DNA of 64,000 bases, from assembly GCA_025200525.1 (NCBI GenBank), contig CM045770.1, forward strand, positions 80,551,847 to 80,615,846, in the 5' to 3' direction. The notes under the pieces are model-generated. The model was given only the letters and a program-made list of their open reading frames with translations, was not told the origin of the DNA and did no database searches. The translations under genes and the position numbers were made by a program. Below, one piece after another: positions 47,381 to 58,640 of the stretch (position 1 is the stretch's first letter; each line of letters starts with the position of its first letter). The DNA is from Camellia lanceoleosa (lineage: Eukaryota > Streptophyta > Magnoliopsida > Ericales > Theaceae).

Positions 47381-49450
47381 CACGGGACTTCCGGTTTAAA
47401 AACTAAGTCAAAAAAGGCACTCTTTTCACACTTAAGCTTGAAAATAGGCCATCGGGGGCTAAAATAGTGTAATAGTCATTAGGAGGACTGAGGAACATCT
47501 CAAAAACCTCGGGAGAGACGAATGTAAGTTGCGGAAACTTACAAAACTAGCACGGGACTCCCGGTTTAAAAACTAACTCAAAAAATGCACTTTTCTCACA
47601 CTTAAGATTGAAAATAGGCCATCGGGGGCCAAAATCGTGTAACAGTCACGAGAAGGCGTGGGGAACACTTCCAACACCTCGGGAGGGACTAATGTAATTT
47701 TAAAAAACTTACGGAAGTAGTATGGGACTCCCGGTTTGAAAACTAAGTGAAAAAATACACTTTTCTAACACTTAAGTTTGAAAATAGGCCTTCGGGGGCC
47801 AAAATCGTGCAACAGCCACGAGACGGCCCGAGAAACACCTCAAACACCTCGGGATGGACCAATGTGAGTTGTGAAAACTTACGGAACTAGTACGTGACTC
47901 CCGGTTTGAAAACTAAGTCCAAAAATGCACTTGTCCACACTTAAGCTTGAAAATAGGCATTCGGGTGCCAAAATCGTGCAACAGCCACGAGACAGTCCGG
48001 GAAACACCTCAAACACCTCAGGAGGGACCAATGTGAGTTTTGGAAACTTACGGAACTAGCACGGGATTCCCGGTTTGAAAACTAAGTCCAAAAATGCACT
48101 TTTCCACACGGAAGCTTGAAAATAGGCCTTCGGGGGCCAAAATCGTGCAACAGCCACGAGACGGCCCGGGAAATACCTCAAACACCTCGGGAGGGACCAA
48201 TGTGAGTTGTGGAAACTTATGGAACTAGCACGGGATTCCCAGTTTGAAAACTAAGTCAAAAAATGCACTTTTCCACACTTAAGCTTGGAAATAGGCCATC
48301 GGGGGCCAAAATCGTGCAACAGCCACGAGACGGCCTGGGAAACACCTCAAACACCTTAGGACGGACAAATGTGAGTTGTGGAAACTTACGAAACTAGTAC
48401 GGGATTCTCGGTTTGAAAATTAAGTCAAAAAATGCACTTTTTCACACTTAAGCTTGGAAATAGGCCATCGGGGGCCAAAATCGTGCAACAATCACGAGAC
48501 GGCTTGAGAAACACCTCAAACACCTCGGTACGGACCAATGTGAGTTGTGAAAACTTACAGAACTAGCACAGGACTCCCGGTTTGAAACTAAGTCCAAAAA
48601 TGCATTTTTCCACACTTAAGCTTGAAAATAGGCCTTTGGGAGCCAAAATTGTGCAACAGCCACGAGACGGCCCAGGAAACACCTCAAACACCTCGGGAAG
48701 GACCAATGTGAGTTGTGAAAACTTACAGAATTAGCACGGGACTCTCGGTTTGAAAACTAAGTCCAAAAATGCACTTTTCCACACTTAAGCTTGAAAATAG
48801 GTCTTCGGGGGCCAAAATCGTGCAACAGCCACGAGACGGCCCGGGAAACACCTCAAACACCTCGGGACGGACCAATGTGAGTTGTGAAAACTTACGGAAC
48901 TAGCACGGGACTCCCTGTTTGAAAACTAAGTCAAAAAATGCACTTTTCCACACTTAAGCTTGAAAATAAGCCTTCGGGTGCCAAAATCGTGCAACAGCCA
49001 TGAGACGGCCCGAGAAATACCTCAAACACCTCGGGAGAGACCAATGTGAGTTGTGGAAACTAACGGAACTAGCACGGGACTCCCGGTTTGAAAACTAAGT
49101 CTAAAAATGTACTTTTTTACACTTAAGCTTGAAAATAGGCCTTCGAGGGCCAAAATCGTGCAACAGCCACGAGACGGCCCGGGAAACACTTCAAACACCT
49201 CGGGATGGACCAATGTGAGTTGTGGAAACTTACGGAACTAGCACGGGACTCTCGGTTTGAAAACTAAGTCCAAAAATGCACTTTTTCACACTTAAGCTTG
49301 AAAATAGGTCTTTGGGGGCCAAAATCGTGCAACAGCCACGAGACGGCCCGAGAAACACCTCAAACACCTCGGGATGGACCAATGTGAGTTGTGGAAACTT
49401 ACGGAACTAGCACGGGACTCCCGGTTTGAAAATTAAGTCAAAAAATGCAT
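47381..49450. repeat. Satellite-like tandem array, 168-170 bp unit, about 12 copies
   Basis: Units start with (C/T)ACGGGACTCCCGGTTT at 47381, 47551, 47721, 47891, 48060, 48229, 48398, 48567, 48735, 48904, 49073, 49242 and 49411 (partial). The period is 170 bp for the first three steps and 168-169 bp afterwards. Conserved blocks are TGCACTTTTCCACACTTAAG, GGGGGCCAAAATCGTGCAAC and CACGAGACGGCCCGGGAAAC. Left units differ more from the others than the middle and right units do from each other. Frames within the array are not conserved as protein. Confidence 0.95.
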
Positions 49451-49930
49451 GTTAAATTGTATATGTTATGGATAGGACAATAATTGTCTAACTGACATTT
49501 TTTTTTTTTTTTGTGTTTCATTTTTTTGCAGATTCGAGATTTGATATGGACGTGTTTGGTAATTTGGAGGGCCGATGGTAGAATATGGACGTGTTTAATC
49601 CTCCCTTGATATTTTATTTTTGTTAATATTAGTAGACATGTTTTTGTTGGATATTAGGAGATGTGTTTGCTAATGCATAAGGTTGATATTATATTTTTTG
49701 GATATTAGTAGACGTTTTTGTGGATATTAGGAGACATGTTTATAACTGCATGCATTCATATTATATTTTTGTGAATAGTGCTAAAAACCGATCGTGATGT
49801 TTATGAAAATGAACAGATTTTTGTATTGATTTGTAATAGATATTTTATTGAACAGGTTATTGAAATGCGTAAGGAATTGTTATTGAAAGGAAAAAATTGG
49901 GGAAGAAAAGAGTACCCTCATTTTCACAAT
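49451..49930. other. AT-rich stretch between satellite array and CACTA right end
   Basis: No gene. Contains a loose repeat of GATATTAG(T/G)AGA(C/T)(G/A)T near 49628-49740. Confidence 0.4.
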
Positions 49931-50480
49931 TTTTAATTTTTATTAGTGACGAAATAAAAAATGTCGCTATTAGTATCCAAAAAACATGACGAATAATTTT
50001 GTCACTAATGATATAATACGAAACAAATAATTTCGTCACATTTCTTTGAATATTTAAATCCGCTAAATTGAAATATTTGGTGACAAAATGTTTTTTGTCA
50101 TTGAATAATTTTCTTTTTTGCTCATTTTAGTGACGAATTTTTTTGTCACCTTAATTCATATCATTGGTGAGGAAAACTTTCGTCACTAAAATATATTTGG
50201 TGACGAAATATTTCGTCGCAAAAAATAATTAAAATAAAATATTATTTAGTTTTGGTGACGAAATTGATGTTTTAGAGGACAAAAAATTCAACATTTGGAG
50301 ACGAAACATTTCATCACCAAAAATGAATAATAGGTGACGAAACTGTTTTTCGTCACCAGGTACTTTCTGTGACGACCTATAGGCCACGAACGTGGTGACG
50401 AATTTTTTTCGTCACAGATCACTTTAGTGACGAAATTTTGATGTTTGGAGACAAAATCAATCTGTCACCAAAGGCCTTTT
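49931..50480. repeat. Right subterminal repeats of the CACTA element
   Basis: Dense copies of GGTGACGAAA, TTTCGTCAC and TTTTTTCGTCAC in both orientations, matching the left end at 41650-42090. Confidence 0.8.
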
Positions 50481-50491
50481 TTGTTGTAGTG

Positions 50492-50605
50492 ATAACTTTG
50501 GCTCTGATACCATAAACGCGGAAGCAAGCAGAATGAAGGAGATGGATTACGAAATCAAAGATGAACCAAATTAAACCCAGACAGTAATGGAATGCACAAA
50601 CCAAA
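50492..50605 (-). other. Viral leader, copy A, with primer-binding site
   Basis: Continuation of the copy A leader beyond the CACTA insertion. The complement of TGGTATCAGAGCC at 50500-50512 is the tRNA-Met primer site. The 95 bp at 50511-50605 occur again at 61739-61833 in the same orientation, at the other edge of the inverted unit. The junction to copy B at about 50603-50606 shares a run of A. Confidence 0.8.
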
Positions 50606-51582
50606 AAGATAGATACAAAACTGCATTTAATACACCTTTTGGTCAATATGAATAGAATGTCATGCCATTTGGTTTAAAAAATGCTCCTAGTGAATTTCAA
50701 AATATCATGAATGACATATTTAACCCATTTAGTCATTTTTCAATTGTCTATATTGATGACATATTAATCTTCTCAAAATCCATTAGTGAACATTGGAAAC
50801 ATTTAACTGCATTCTTTTATACAATTAAAAGTCATGGTTTAGTCATTTCTGCTCCTAAGATTAAATTGTTTCAAACCAAAGTTAGGTTTTTAGGTTATGA
50901 TATTCATCATAATACTATTCTTCCAATTAGTCGCTCTATTGAGTTTGCGTCTAAGTTTCCTGATGAAATTCTTGATAAAACTCAATTACAAAGGTTCTTA
51001 GGTTCTCTCAATTACATTGCTGAGTTCTATAAAGACCTTAGGAAAATCTGTCAACCTCTATTTGATAGGTTAAAAGATAATCCTCCTCCTTGGTCTTCTA
51101 CTCATACTGATGTTGTTCAACAAGTTAAACAATATGTTAAATCTCTTCCATGTCTTGGTATTCCTACTGAGAACTCATTCAAAATTATTCAAACTGATGC
51201 TTCTGATATTGGTTATGGTGGCATTCTACTTCAGAAAGTTACTCCTCAGTCACCTGAACAAATTGTTCGTTTTCATTCTGGTGTCTGGAATACTGCACAA
51301 TTAAATTATAGTACTATTAAAAAAGAAATTTTATCTACTGTTTTATGTATTCAAAAATTTCAAGATGATATTTTAAATCAAAAATTTTTACTTCGTGTTG
51401 ATTGCAAATCTGCTAAATATGTTTTGGAAAAAGATGTTCAAAACCTTGCTAGTAAACAGATTTTTGCCCGTTGGCAATCTATTTTAAGTATTTTTGATTT
51501 TGATATTACCTACATACCTGGTTGTCAAAATTCCCTGCCTGATTTTCTCACCCGGGAATTTTTACAGGGGGGTAAGGGATGA
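50604..51582 (+). pseudogene. Viral ORF1, 3' part, copy B: RT C-terminus and RNase H
   Basis: Starts inside RT just after the region where the same unit ends at 58329. It contains a stop (TAG) at about 50650-50655 where copy A has Trp, then an intact run with MPFGLKNAPSEFQ, the catalytic YIDDILIF, thumb, and RNase H with TDASDIGYGG and the C-terminal FDITYIPGCQNSLPDFL. Over the 306 residues from MPFG to the end it differs from copy A at only a few positions. It ends GGKG at a TGA that overlaps the ORF2 start. Confidence 0.85.
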
Positions 51583-51583
51583 G
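51566..51583 (+). promoter_or_regulatory. ORF1-ORF2 ATGA overlap within a purine-rich tract
   Basis: AGGGGGGTAAGGGATGAG: the ORF1 stop TGA (51580-51582) overlaps the ORF2 start ATG (51579-51581). The same arrangement exists in copy A at 35761-35764. ATGA overlaps suit coupled termination-reinitiation, and a run with a single pyrimidine before the ATG could also serve as a plus-strand DNA primer tract. Both roles are inferred. Confidence 0.55.
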
Positions 51584-52823
51584 TGCAACTCCACATATTT
51601 CCTATGTTAAAACCCAAATTACTCCATTCCCAATTAACCCAGTTAGGTCATCCCAAACTGAGTACATTAAATCCCATGTTACTAATTTGTTCTATAAGGA
51701 ACCTGGTCATCCCAAAGGTCAAATAATCAATAATCTTGTTAAATTCCACTTTGACTCTGGATGCCATTTCATTCTTTCTCATCCAGCGAAAACACTCACA
51801 TATTACAAAGATATCCTGCTCCATCACCAATCAATTTTGATTAAACCTATTTATGATCGCACCTATGCTTCTAAAATCCTGTACCATTCCATTTATATTC
51901 ACAATATTGTTTCCTTAGCAGAATGGGGTTCCCCTTCAAAGCTACGGGATTTACCTGGTCATTCTATTCAGTATAATTATCATGATTATGTTGATGCTTG
52001 GTTCAAGGTCTTCTTGTACCAAAATGAAACATTCACCCACTCTTGGTTTATTTCCTTTGATCAACATTTTAAATCTGAGTTACCAACCTGGTTTATAAGA
52101 TGGTGGACACATTATGGTGCCATCACTAACATTCTTCTTGGTGAACTCATTGGTATAATCAACTATTTTGCCTCTGTTTACCCATTCACTATTCACCAAC
52201 GACAATTCCCTCCACTGCTCATTTTTATATCCAAATACAAACTTCCGTGGATATTCAAATGGCATTATGGGATTGATGATAACATAATTATCCGCCAACA
52301 TTCAGTCAAATGGTGGGCAAAATACAATGTGCCCAGAATTATTGAAATAGTTCAAGAAGAGTTTCCTCCTGATAAATGTGCTCCAACTGCTGCAATCAGC
52401 CAAGGAAGTCAGCCCAGTCTTCCTACAGTCAACCTTGGAAGTCCCTCATCTAGTGACTCCAAGCCCCGATCATCCAAGTCCAAATCAGTTCAACCGGCCC
52501 AATCCAAATTCAAGGCAAAGTCCAAAGCTCCTGTAATACCGGACCAGCCCAAGGAACATTCAAGGCCCAAATCAAAGACAAAAGCCAAGGCTAAGCCCAT
52601 TTCACCTCTAGCTCAGCCCAAGGCTAAATTAAAAGTCCATTCAAAGATGTCCAAGTCAGAAATGCTCCAGTTAGCTCGACAGATCACTGATCAAGCTCAA
52701 GCCCAATCAACCAGTTCAGAAGGTTCAGAAGACAGTCCCGCACAGTCCTCTGAAGGTTCAACGACTCAATCAGTATCATATGGCCGTCTCGAGTTCCAAG
52801 ATGCTCAGGATCTATATGCCTAA
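51579..52823 (+). CDS. Viral ORF2 protein, unknown function, open in copy B
   Basis: 414 codons without interruption, starting at the ATGA overlap with ORF1. The N-terminal 265 residues are a globular region rich in aromatic residues (SWFISFDQHF, RWWTHYGAI, IFKWHYGID, VKWWAKYNVP). Residues about 275-385 are a basic, low-complexity Lys/Ser/Pro/Gln linker. The C-terminus is Ser/Glu-rich. I see no known catalytic motif. Florendoviruses are described as having such a second ORF of unknown role. Compared with copies A and D it lacks a 426-bp segment after codon 15 and 33 bp in the linker, both multiples of three. It is the only viral ORF here without a stop or frameshift. Confidence 0.75.
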   Translation: MSATPHISYVKTQITPFPINPVRSSQTEYIKSHVTNLFYKEPGHPKGQIINNLVKFHFDSGCHFILSHPAKTLTYYKDILLHHQSILIKPIYDRTYASKILYHSIYIHNIVSLAEWGSPSKLRDLPGHSIQYNYHDYVDAWFKVFLYQNETFTHSWFISFDQHFKSELPTWFIRWWTHYGAITNILLGELIGIINYFASVYPFTIHQRQFPPLLIFISKYKLPWIFKWHYGIDDNIIIRQHSVKWWAKYNVPRIIEIVQEEFPPDKCAPTAAISQGSQPSLPTVNLGSPSSSDSKPRSSKSKSVQPAQSKFKAKSKAPVIPDQPKEHSRPKSKTKAKAKPISPLAQPKAKLKVHSKMSKSEMLQLARQITDQAQAQSTSSEGSEDSPAQSSEGSTTQSVSYGRLEFQDAQDLYA

Positions 52824-53785
52824 TCAACCTAGGATTCCTAATAAATGCAAAATTGGCTTCAATCAATACTCTTTTGAGAAAAGCTGCCAATTTGTATTTA
52901 TTCTGATTCCTTTATTCACATGCTCCACCGAAAGTGATGAATAGTAAAAGCTACTGTTCACTTTTACTGTTCACATCACTATTTGGTCAATCAACTTTTG
53001 TTACAGCTGCTCAACTGTTCAATCAATCAGCCGAAAGCAACCGACAGCTCTGCTCAGTCTCCAATGCTGCCAGCTGCCTTCATCATTCAGCCAATTCACA
53101 TGCTGCATAGTTAGTTTTATTTTCTATATATTGTAATCAATTGTAATCACTCAGCAACTTTCAATTTTTTCTTCAACCCTTTAGTTTGTAAGAAAAAACC
53201 AGAGTGCTCTGAGTGAGGTCTACATTCTCCCGTTCTATTTACCCTAGTTAACAATCAAGATCCTTGCAGATTACAACAATTGTAAGTGCAAGTTATTTTC
53301 TGTATTTTATTTACAAAGTTTTAATTAAATGATTTAAAGTATATTTTGGTTTGTGCATTCCATTACTGTCTGGGTTTAATTTGGTTCATCTTTGATTTCG
53401 TAATCCATCTCCTTCATTCTGCTTGCTTCCGCGTTTATGGTATCAGAGCCATAGTTATGTTGTATCCTGTTTCTAACTGTTTAGTTTCTTCCAATTAATC
53501 GTTTCTATTGTTTATTTGATTAATCCAGTTTTCAATTCGATCTTAATCACCCAAGAGATCAGTTTACATTTATCCACCTTGTTGCTAGTATTCCACCTGC
53601 GTTTAAGTCACCCACTTCTTCCCAGTCCTGAGTAAGTCCTTAGATTTAGGCAGTGTCGGACTTAGGGGTCAAAAGATAGAATGCGTATGTATACAGTGTC
53701 TGTGAAGTTACAAGGTATGTGGTAAATTAAACAAGAATAGGGTCTGTATTAAGATAATTGTAAAACTGATTAATTAAACAGAACA
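52824..53785 (+). promoter_or_regulatory. Viral intergenic region: promoter, leader and primer site, copy B
   Basis: Non-coding region between ORF2 and ORF1. A TATA-type box TCTATATATTG lies at 53124-53134. The sequence downstream (ACTCAGCAACTTTC, then AACCAGAGTGCTCTGAGTGA, which can form a short stem) should begin the pregenomic RNA. The primer-binding site is at 53438-53450, and the leader runs to the ORF1 ATG at 53786. Copies of this region appear in inverted orientation at 58330-58639 (partial) and 61740-62340. The transcription start and poly(A) site are not determined. Confidence 0.7.
53438..53450 (+). other. tRNA-Met primer-binding site
   Basis: TGGTATCAGAGCC matches the complement of the initiator tRNA-Met 3' end, as used by Caulimoviridae and many LTR elements. 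It occurs also at 50500-50512 (minus strand). Confidence 0.85.
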
Positions 53786-56700
53786 ATGAGTCGATTATTT
53801 AGAAGTAACTCATCAGTCAGTTCTAGGTCAACAACTTTGCCTTCAATACCTAATCATGGATTAGTAATTAATGAAGAAGATGTTGAAATACAAAATGATC
53901 AAATTAATGTAGACTGGAATATACCAAAATTACCAATCAAAGAAATCTATAAAACTTCTTTTGTACAGAATACTTTTAAAGTCACTCTGCATGTTAAAAC
54001 TCTTGAACAAGTTTATGCTTTGGAAAAACCCAGGGAAACCTGTCAATTATTTGATGCTAATCTCATTAAAAGATATTTAAAAAATGATTACAATTTTATT
54101 CATATAGGATTAATTCAAGTTGGTATTAAACCATTAACTCCACAAGGTAAAAATACCTCTGTTTTGTTATGTTTAAGAGATGCTCGTTTTCTTAATTACA
54201 ATGATAGTTTAATGGGTATGATGGAAACTGGTCTTCATAAAGGTCCAGTACATTTTAACTGTTTTCCTGATTTTACACTTAGTTTAAAAGATCCAAATAT
54301 TTTACATGCATTAACATTAAATATTCAATTACATGGTTCATTTACTAATATGATGACTAAAACTCATAATATTGCTTTAATTTATCGTGTTCATTATAAA
54401 TGTATGAAAACTAATTTAAATGTTCATGCTTTGCATAAATCACCTAAGGATAAAACTCTGTTAATTCAAAGTAGTAGTACTGATTCTCATATTAATGTTC
54501 CTCAAATGATTGAATGGAAAAATGTAAATTTACCTGATGAATGGATTACTGTTAATGAACATTACAAACATAATCAACAACAATCATCAATAACTGATAT
54601 CCAAGATATTCAACAATTTAATGATGGTTCTGTTCATATTAAATTCAACCGTAGTCAATCTTCTAGACATAGTACATCTAGTGTCCCTACTGAAATTGAA
54701 ACTGAAGATGAAATATTTAATACTCCTTTATTTAGGAAAAACAGTCAAATACATCTTGGTCAATCCTCAACTAATAAATTAAAAGGCATTGACAATTCTA
54801 CCACTTCCCAAATTAGTAAACCCGTTTATTCAACACATACTCACTTTCCTGAAGAAGAAGTTGTTTCAACTAATTCTCCAACTCAAACTGATATGGAAGA
54901 ATTTCATCCTCCTGTCAATCCTCAATTATTGACAATCAAAAAAGAATTCACTCATAATCTTGAAAAATTACTTATTGACTTTAAATCTAAAGCTAATCGC
55001 ACTCAGCGACATGCTTATTATGCTAAATACAATTCTACTCAAATGTCTCAAATTTCCCAAGAATGGTATGATTTTATGGTTCAATATGGTTTTGAATTAC
55101 CTCTGTTAGAATACGTTGATAAATATTATAAAAAACTAAATACAATCACCAAACATAAGTGGAAAACCTCTGCTACAACTACTGTTACCTCTAGTCATCC
55201 TCCTTTAGAAAACATTATCCTCAATCAACAAGGTTCTGAAGTCCCCGCTTCACCTTTCAAAATACCTGGCAATGATAATGAAACTAAAAAAATTATTGAA
55301 CAAAATAATTATACAAATCAGTGTTTAAATACAATTGGTAAACAATTAGACAAGATAGAAACCAATTTAGCGTCTGTTCAAAGTTCATCCTCTAAACAAC
55401 CTTTAGATGCACCGTTACTCAATCTACCTACTAATCGATCTAAAAGAACTAGTTTAGTGACAAATGATCAATCATCTACTGTCCAAGCTATTGAAAAATT
55501 ATTCACTAAATTATCTACAACTGATACTCCTTCACCTTCTAAAGATAAAGGTATTACTGTTCTAAATCAACAATTTGATATTGATCCAATCTCTACCCAA
55601 TCTGATACTGACAATGAGATAAATGAATTAGCTCAACAATTTCAAGTCACGAAAATTCATTATCCAAAAGTTAATCCCCAAACTACTAAAAATTGGTATA
55701 ACAAACCTATTCCTGTTGATTTAGAATTTGAAAAAAATAATGTTAATAATCAATTTTCTGTTTCTGCTAAAAAATTATACGAATGGAATATTGATGGTCT
55801 TAGTGAAGATCAAATCTTTCAAAAATTAAATCATTTATCTATGGTCTCCAATAGTTATCTTTCTAACTATCCCCAATATACTCAACCTGAAATTGTTACT
55901 CTAATAACTACTGGTTTTACTGGTATGCTCAAATCTTGGTGGGAAAAATATTTAACTGAAGATCAAAGAGAATCCATAATTTATGCTAATCAAACTGATG
56001 ATCAAAGTTTACCTATTTTTGATGAAAATTTAGGTTGTTGCCATCCTGATGGAATTAATCAATTAATTTACACTATAGTTCGCCATTTCATTGGTACCCC
56101 AACTAATATTTATTCTCGCATACATAATCAACTTAGTAACCTTACCTGTCCAACATTAAGTGACTTTAGACGGTATAAAGATGTATTTACCTCTAGAGTT
56201 ACGTTAAGAGAAGACTGTACTAAATCATTTTGGAAAGAAAAATTTATTAATGGTTTACCAAGTTTATTTGCTCATAAAATTAGAGATGTTCTTAGTCAAC
56301 CTACTGGTGTCATTGAATATGATAATTTAACATATGGTGATATAATTAGCACTATTCAAAAAGAAGGATTAAAAATGTGTATTGATTTAAAACTAAGTCA
56401 AAAAGCTTCTAAAGATAAACATAAAGCTAAATATGAATTAGGAAATTTCTGTGAACAATATGGATTACCTCCTGTTGCACCCTCTCGTAGGAAATCACAT
56501 AAATATTCCAAACATAAACATAAATCCAAATATTACAATAAATATAAGAAGCCTTATTCACCTTCTAAATCCAATTATAAATTTTACACTAAACCCAAAA
56601 AGAAATATTACAAATCTAAATCACATCCAAAATCAAAATCTAATAAAGACATTACTTGTTATAATTGTGGTCAAAAAGGTCATTATGCTAATAAATGCAA

Positions 56701-58329
56701 AGAGAAATGGTTAAAAGATAGAGTTAATCAACTCCAAATTAATGAAGAATCCAAAATTCAATTATTTGAAATCTTTCAATTAAATCAATCTGATAATGAT
56801 TCCTCTTCTGTTCCTCCATCTACATCCAATTCTCCATCTAATAGTGATAATTCTATTCCGATAATCAAATTACTCTAGGATGTAATGATGTTTGTTGTAA
56901 ACCCGTTAAACAAATTTCTCATACCAAACATACTCAAGAAGAATCTGCTTTAATTGATCTAATTAGTAAATTAGATGATCCCCAATTAAAACAACAATAT
57001 ATTGATAAGTTAAAATCTTTGATGATTAATTCTGATAATAAACCTAAGTTTACTAAACCCATAATTAGTCTATCTAAAACTTTAGAAAAATTTAAAAATA
57101 AAACTAACGAAGTTACACTTCAAGATTTACAGTATGAAATTAATCAAATCAAACAAATTATCCGTGATCTCCAGAATAAAGATAATAAATTAGAAAATGA
57201 AATCATTAATTTAAAACTTAAACAAAATTTAAATGATTTTCAACCTAATCCTGAATCATCTCATAATTCTGATCAAGAATCTGATCACACAAATCTAGAT
57301 AAACTCATTTTTGATAATCGATCTCAAGCCACAAACCTTGAAGATAAAAGATTAAATTTACTCAATAAAATTTATATGCAAAAATGGTATTCAAGAATTA
57401 AAATCATAGTTGAAGATTTTGAATTAGACTTAGGTGCATTAATTGATCTCGGTGCGATTTAAACTGTATTCAAGAAGGATTACTCCCTACTAAATATTAT
57501 CACAAATGTCAAGAGAAATTAACCTCTGCTAATGGTAGTAAGATGCATATTAAATATAAGTTACCTAAAGTACATGTTTGTCAAAATAATGTTTGTTTTA
57601 AAACCACATTTGTTTTAGTAAAAAACATGACTGATAGAATTATTTTAGGTACACTATTTATCTCCTTATTGTATCCATTTACTACTTCTACTGAAGGAAT
57701 TACTACTCATGTTTTAGGACATCCTGTCACATTCAAATTCTTATTTCCACGAACAATTAGAATTAAATCAATTACAAGATTGTTCTATTTCTCATACTAT
57801 TAATCGATTAACTAGACATATTAATTTTCTTAAAGAAGAAATTAATTACAAACGAATTGATCAACAGCTTAATCGATCCAATTCTCATTTCTCAAATAAA
57901 TGATTTTCAATTAAAACTTGAATCAACTGTTTGCTCATCTTTACCTACTGCATTTTGGCATAGGAAAAAGCATGTAGTTACTTTACCATATATTAAAGGT
58001 TTTAATGAAAAACAAATTCCTACTAAATCTAGACCTATTCAAATGAATCATGATTTATTGGAAATGTGTAAAAAAGAAATTAATGAATTATTAAAAAATA
58101 GAATTATTAGTCAAAGTAAATCACCATGGTCTTGTCCTGCTTTTTATGTTAATAAAAATGCTGAATTAGAACGAGGAGTTCCTCGCCTAGTTATTAATTA
58201 TAAACCATTAAATGCTGTTCTTGAATGGATTCGATATCCTATTCCTAATAAAAAAGATTTAATTAAAAGACTTAATCAAGCTGTTATTTTTAGTAAATTT
58301 GATTTAAAAAGTGGGTTTTGGCAAATTCA
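53786..58329 (+). pseudogene. Viral ORF1, 5' part, copy B, with several frameshifts
   Basis: Begins at the same ATG as copy A (MSRLFRSNSS). The movement protein, linker, capsid-like region and zinc knuckle (CYNCGQKGHYANKC near 56655-56696) are open to 56878. A frameshift after the acidic Ser/Asn stretch near 56850 is shared with copy C. Further breaks follow: an altered site just after the knuckle near 56706, small losses near 56918, 57450-57465 (which destroys the protease active-site block), 57750 and 57870. RT then runs open to 58329 and stops at GFWQI, where the sequence jumps into inverted leader. The RT-RNase H end of this genome lies at 50604-51582, so the unit is circularly permuted. 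Confidence 0.85.
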
Positions 58330-58639
58330 TAAACGCGGAAGCAAGCAGAATGAAGGAGATGGATTACGAAATAAAAAATGAACCAAATTAAACCCAGACA
58401 GTAATGGAATGCACAAACCAAAATCTACTTCAAATCATTTAATTAAAACTTTGTAAATAAAATACAGAAAATAACTTGCACTTACAATTGTTGTAATATG
58501 CAAGGATCTTGATTGTTAACTAGGGTAAATAGAACGGGAGAAGGTAGACCTCACTCAGAGCACTCTGGTTTTTTCTTACAAACTAAAGGGTTGAAGAAAA
58601 ATTGAAAGTTGCTGAGTGATTACAATTGATTACAATATA
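58330..58639 (-). other. Inverted viral leader fragment after copy B
   Basis: Reverse-complement copy of the leader and promoter-proximal region (53128-53437), beginning at the edge of the primer-binding site and ending at TACAATATA. It is part of the 3.4 kb duplicated unit. Confidence 0.8.
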
Positions 58640-58640
58640 C

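Larger units (their letters stand above)
41635..50491. mobile_element. Non-autonomous CACTA (En/Spm-type) transposon, 8857 bp
   Basis: The terminal inverted repeats CACTACAACAAAAA match at both ends, and ATA is duplicated at 41632-41634 and 50492-50494. The trinucleotide duplication and CACTA termini define the superfamily. Both ends carry dense subterminal repeats around GACGAAA/TTTCGTCAC. No transposase ORF or TNP-like domain is visible. The interior instead has exon-like fragments (about 42110-42347 and 46575-46684), a degenerate minisatellite (43028-43385) and a 169-bp satellite-like array (47381-49450). It interrupts the viral leader, so it inserted after that viral copy. Confidence 0.92.

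Noticed and set aside
47381..49450. CRISPR-like repeat array
   Set aside because: Whole 169-bp units are repeated without unique spacers, in a plant transposon; this is a satellite-type tandem repeat.
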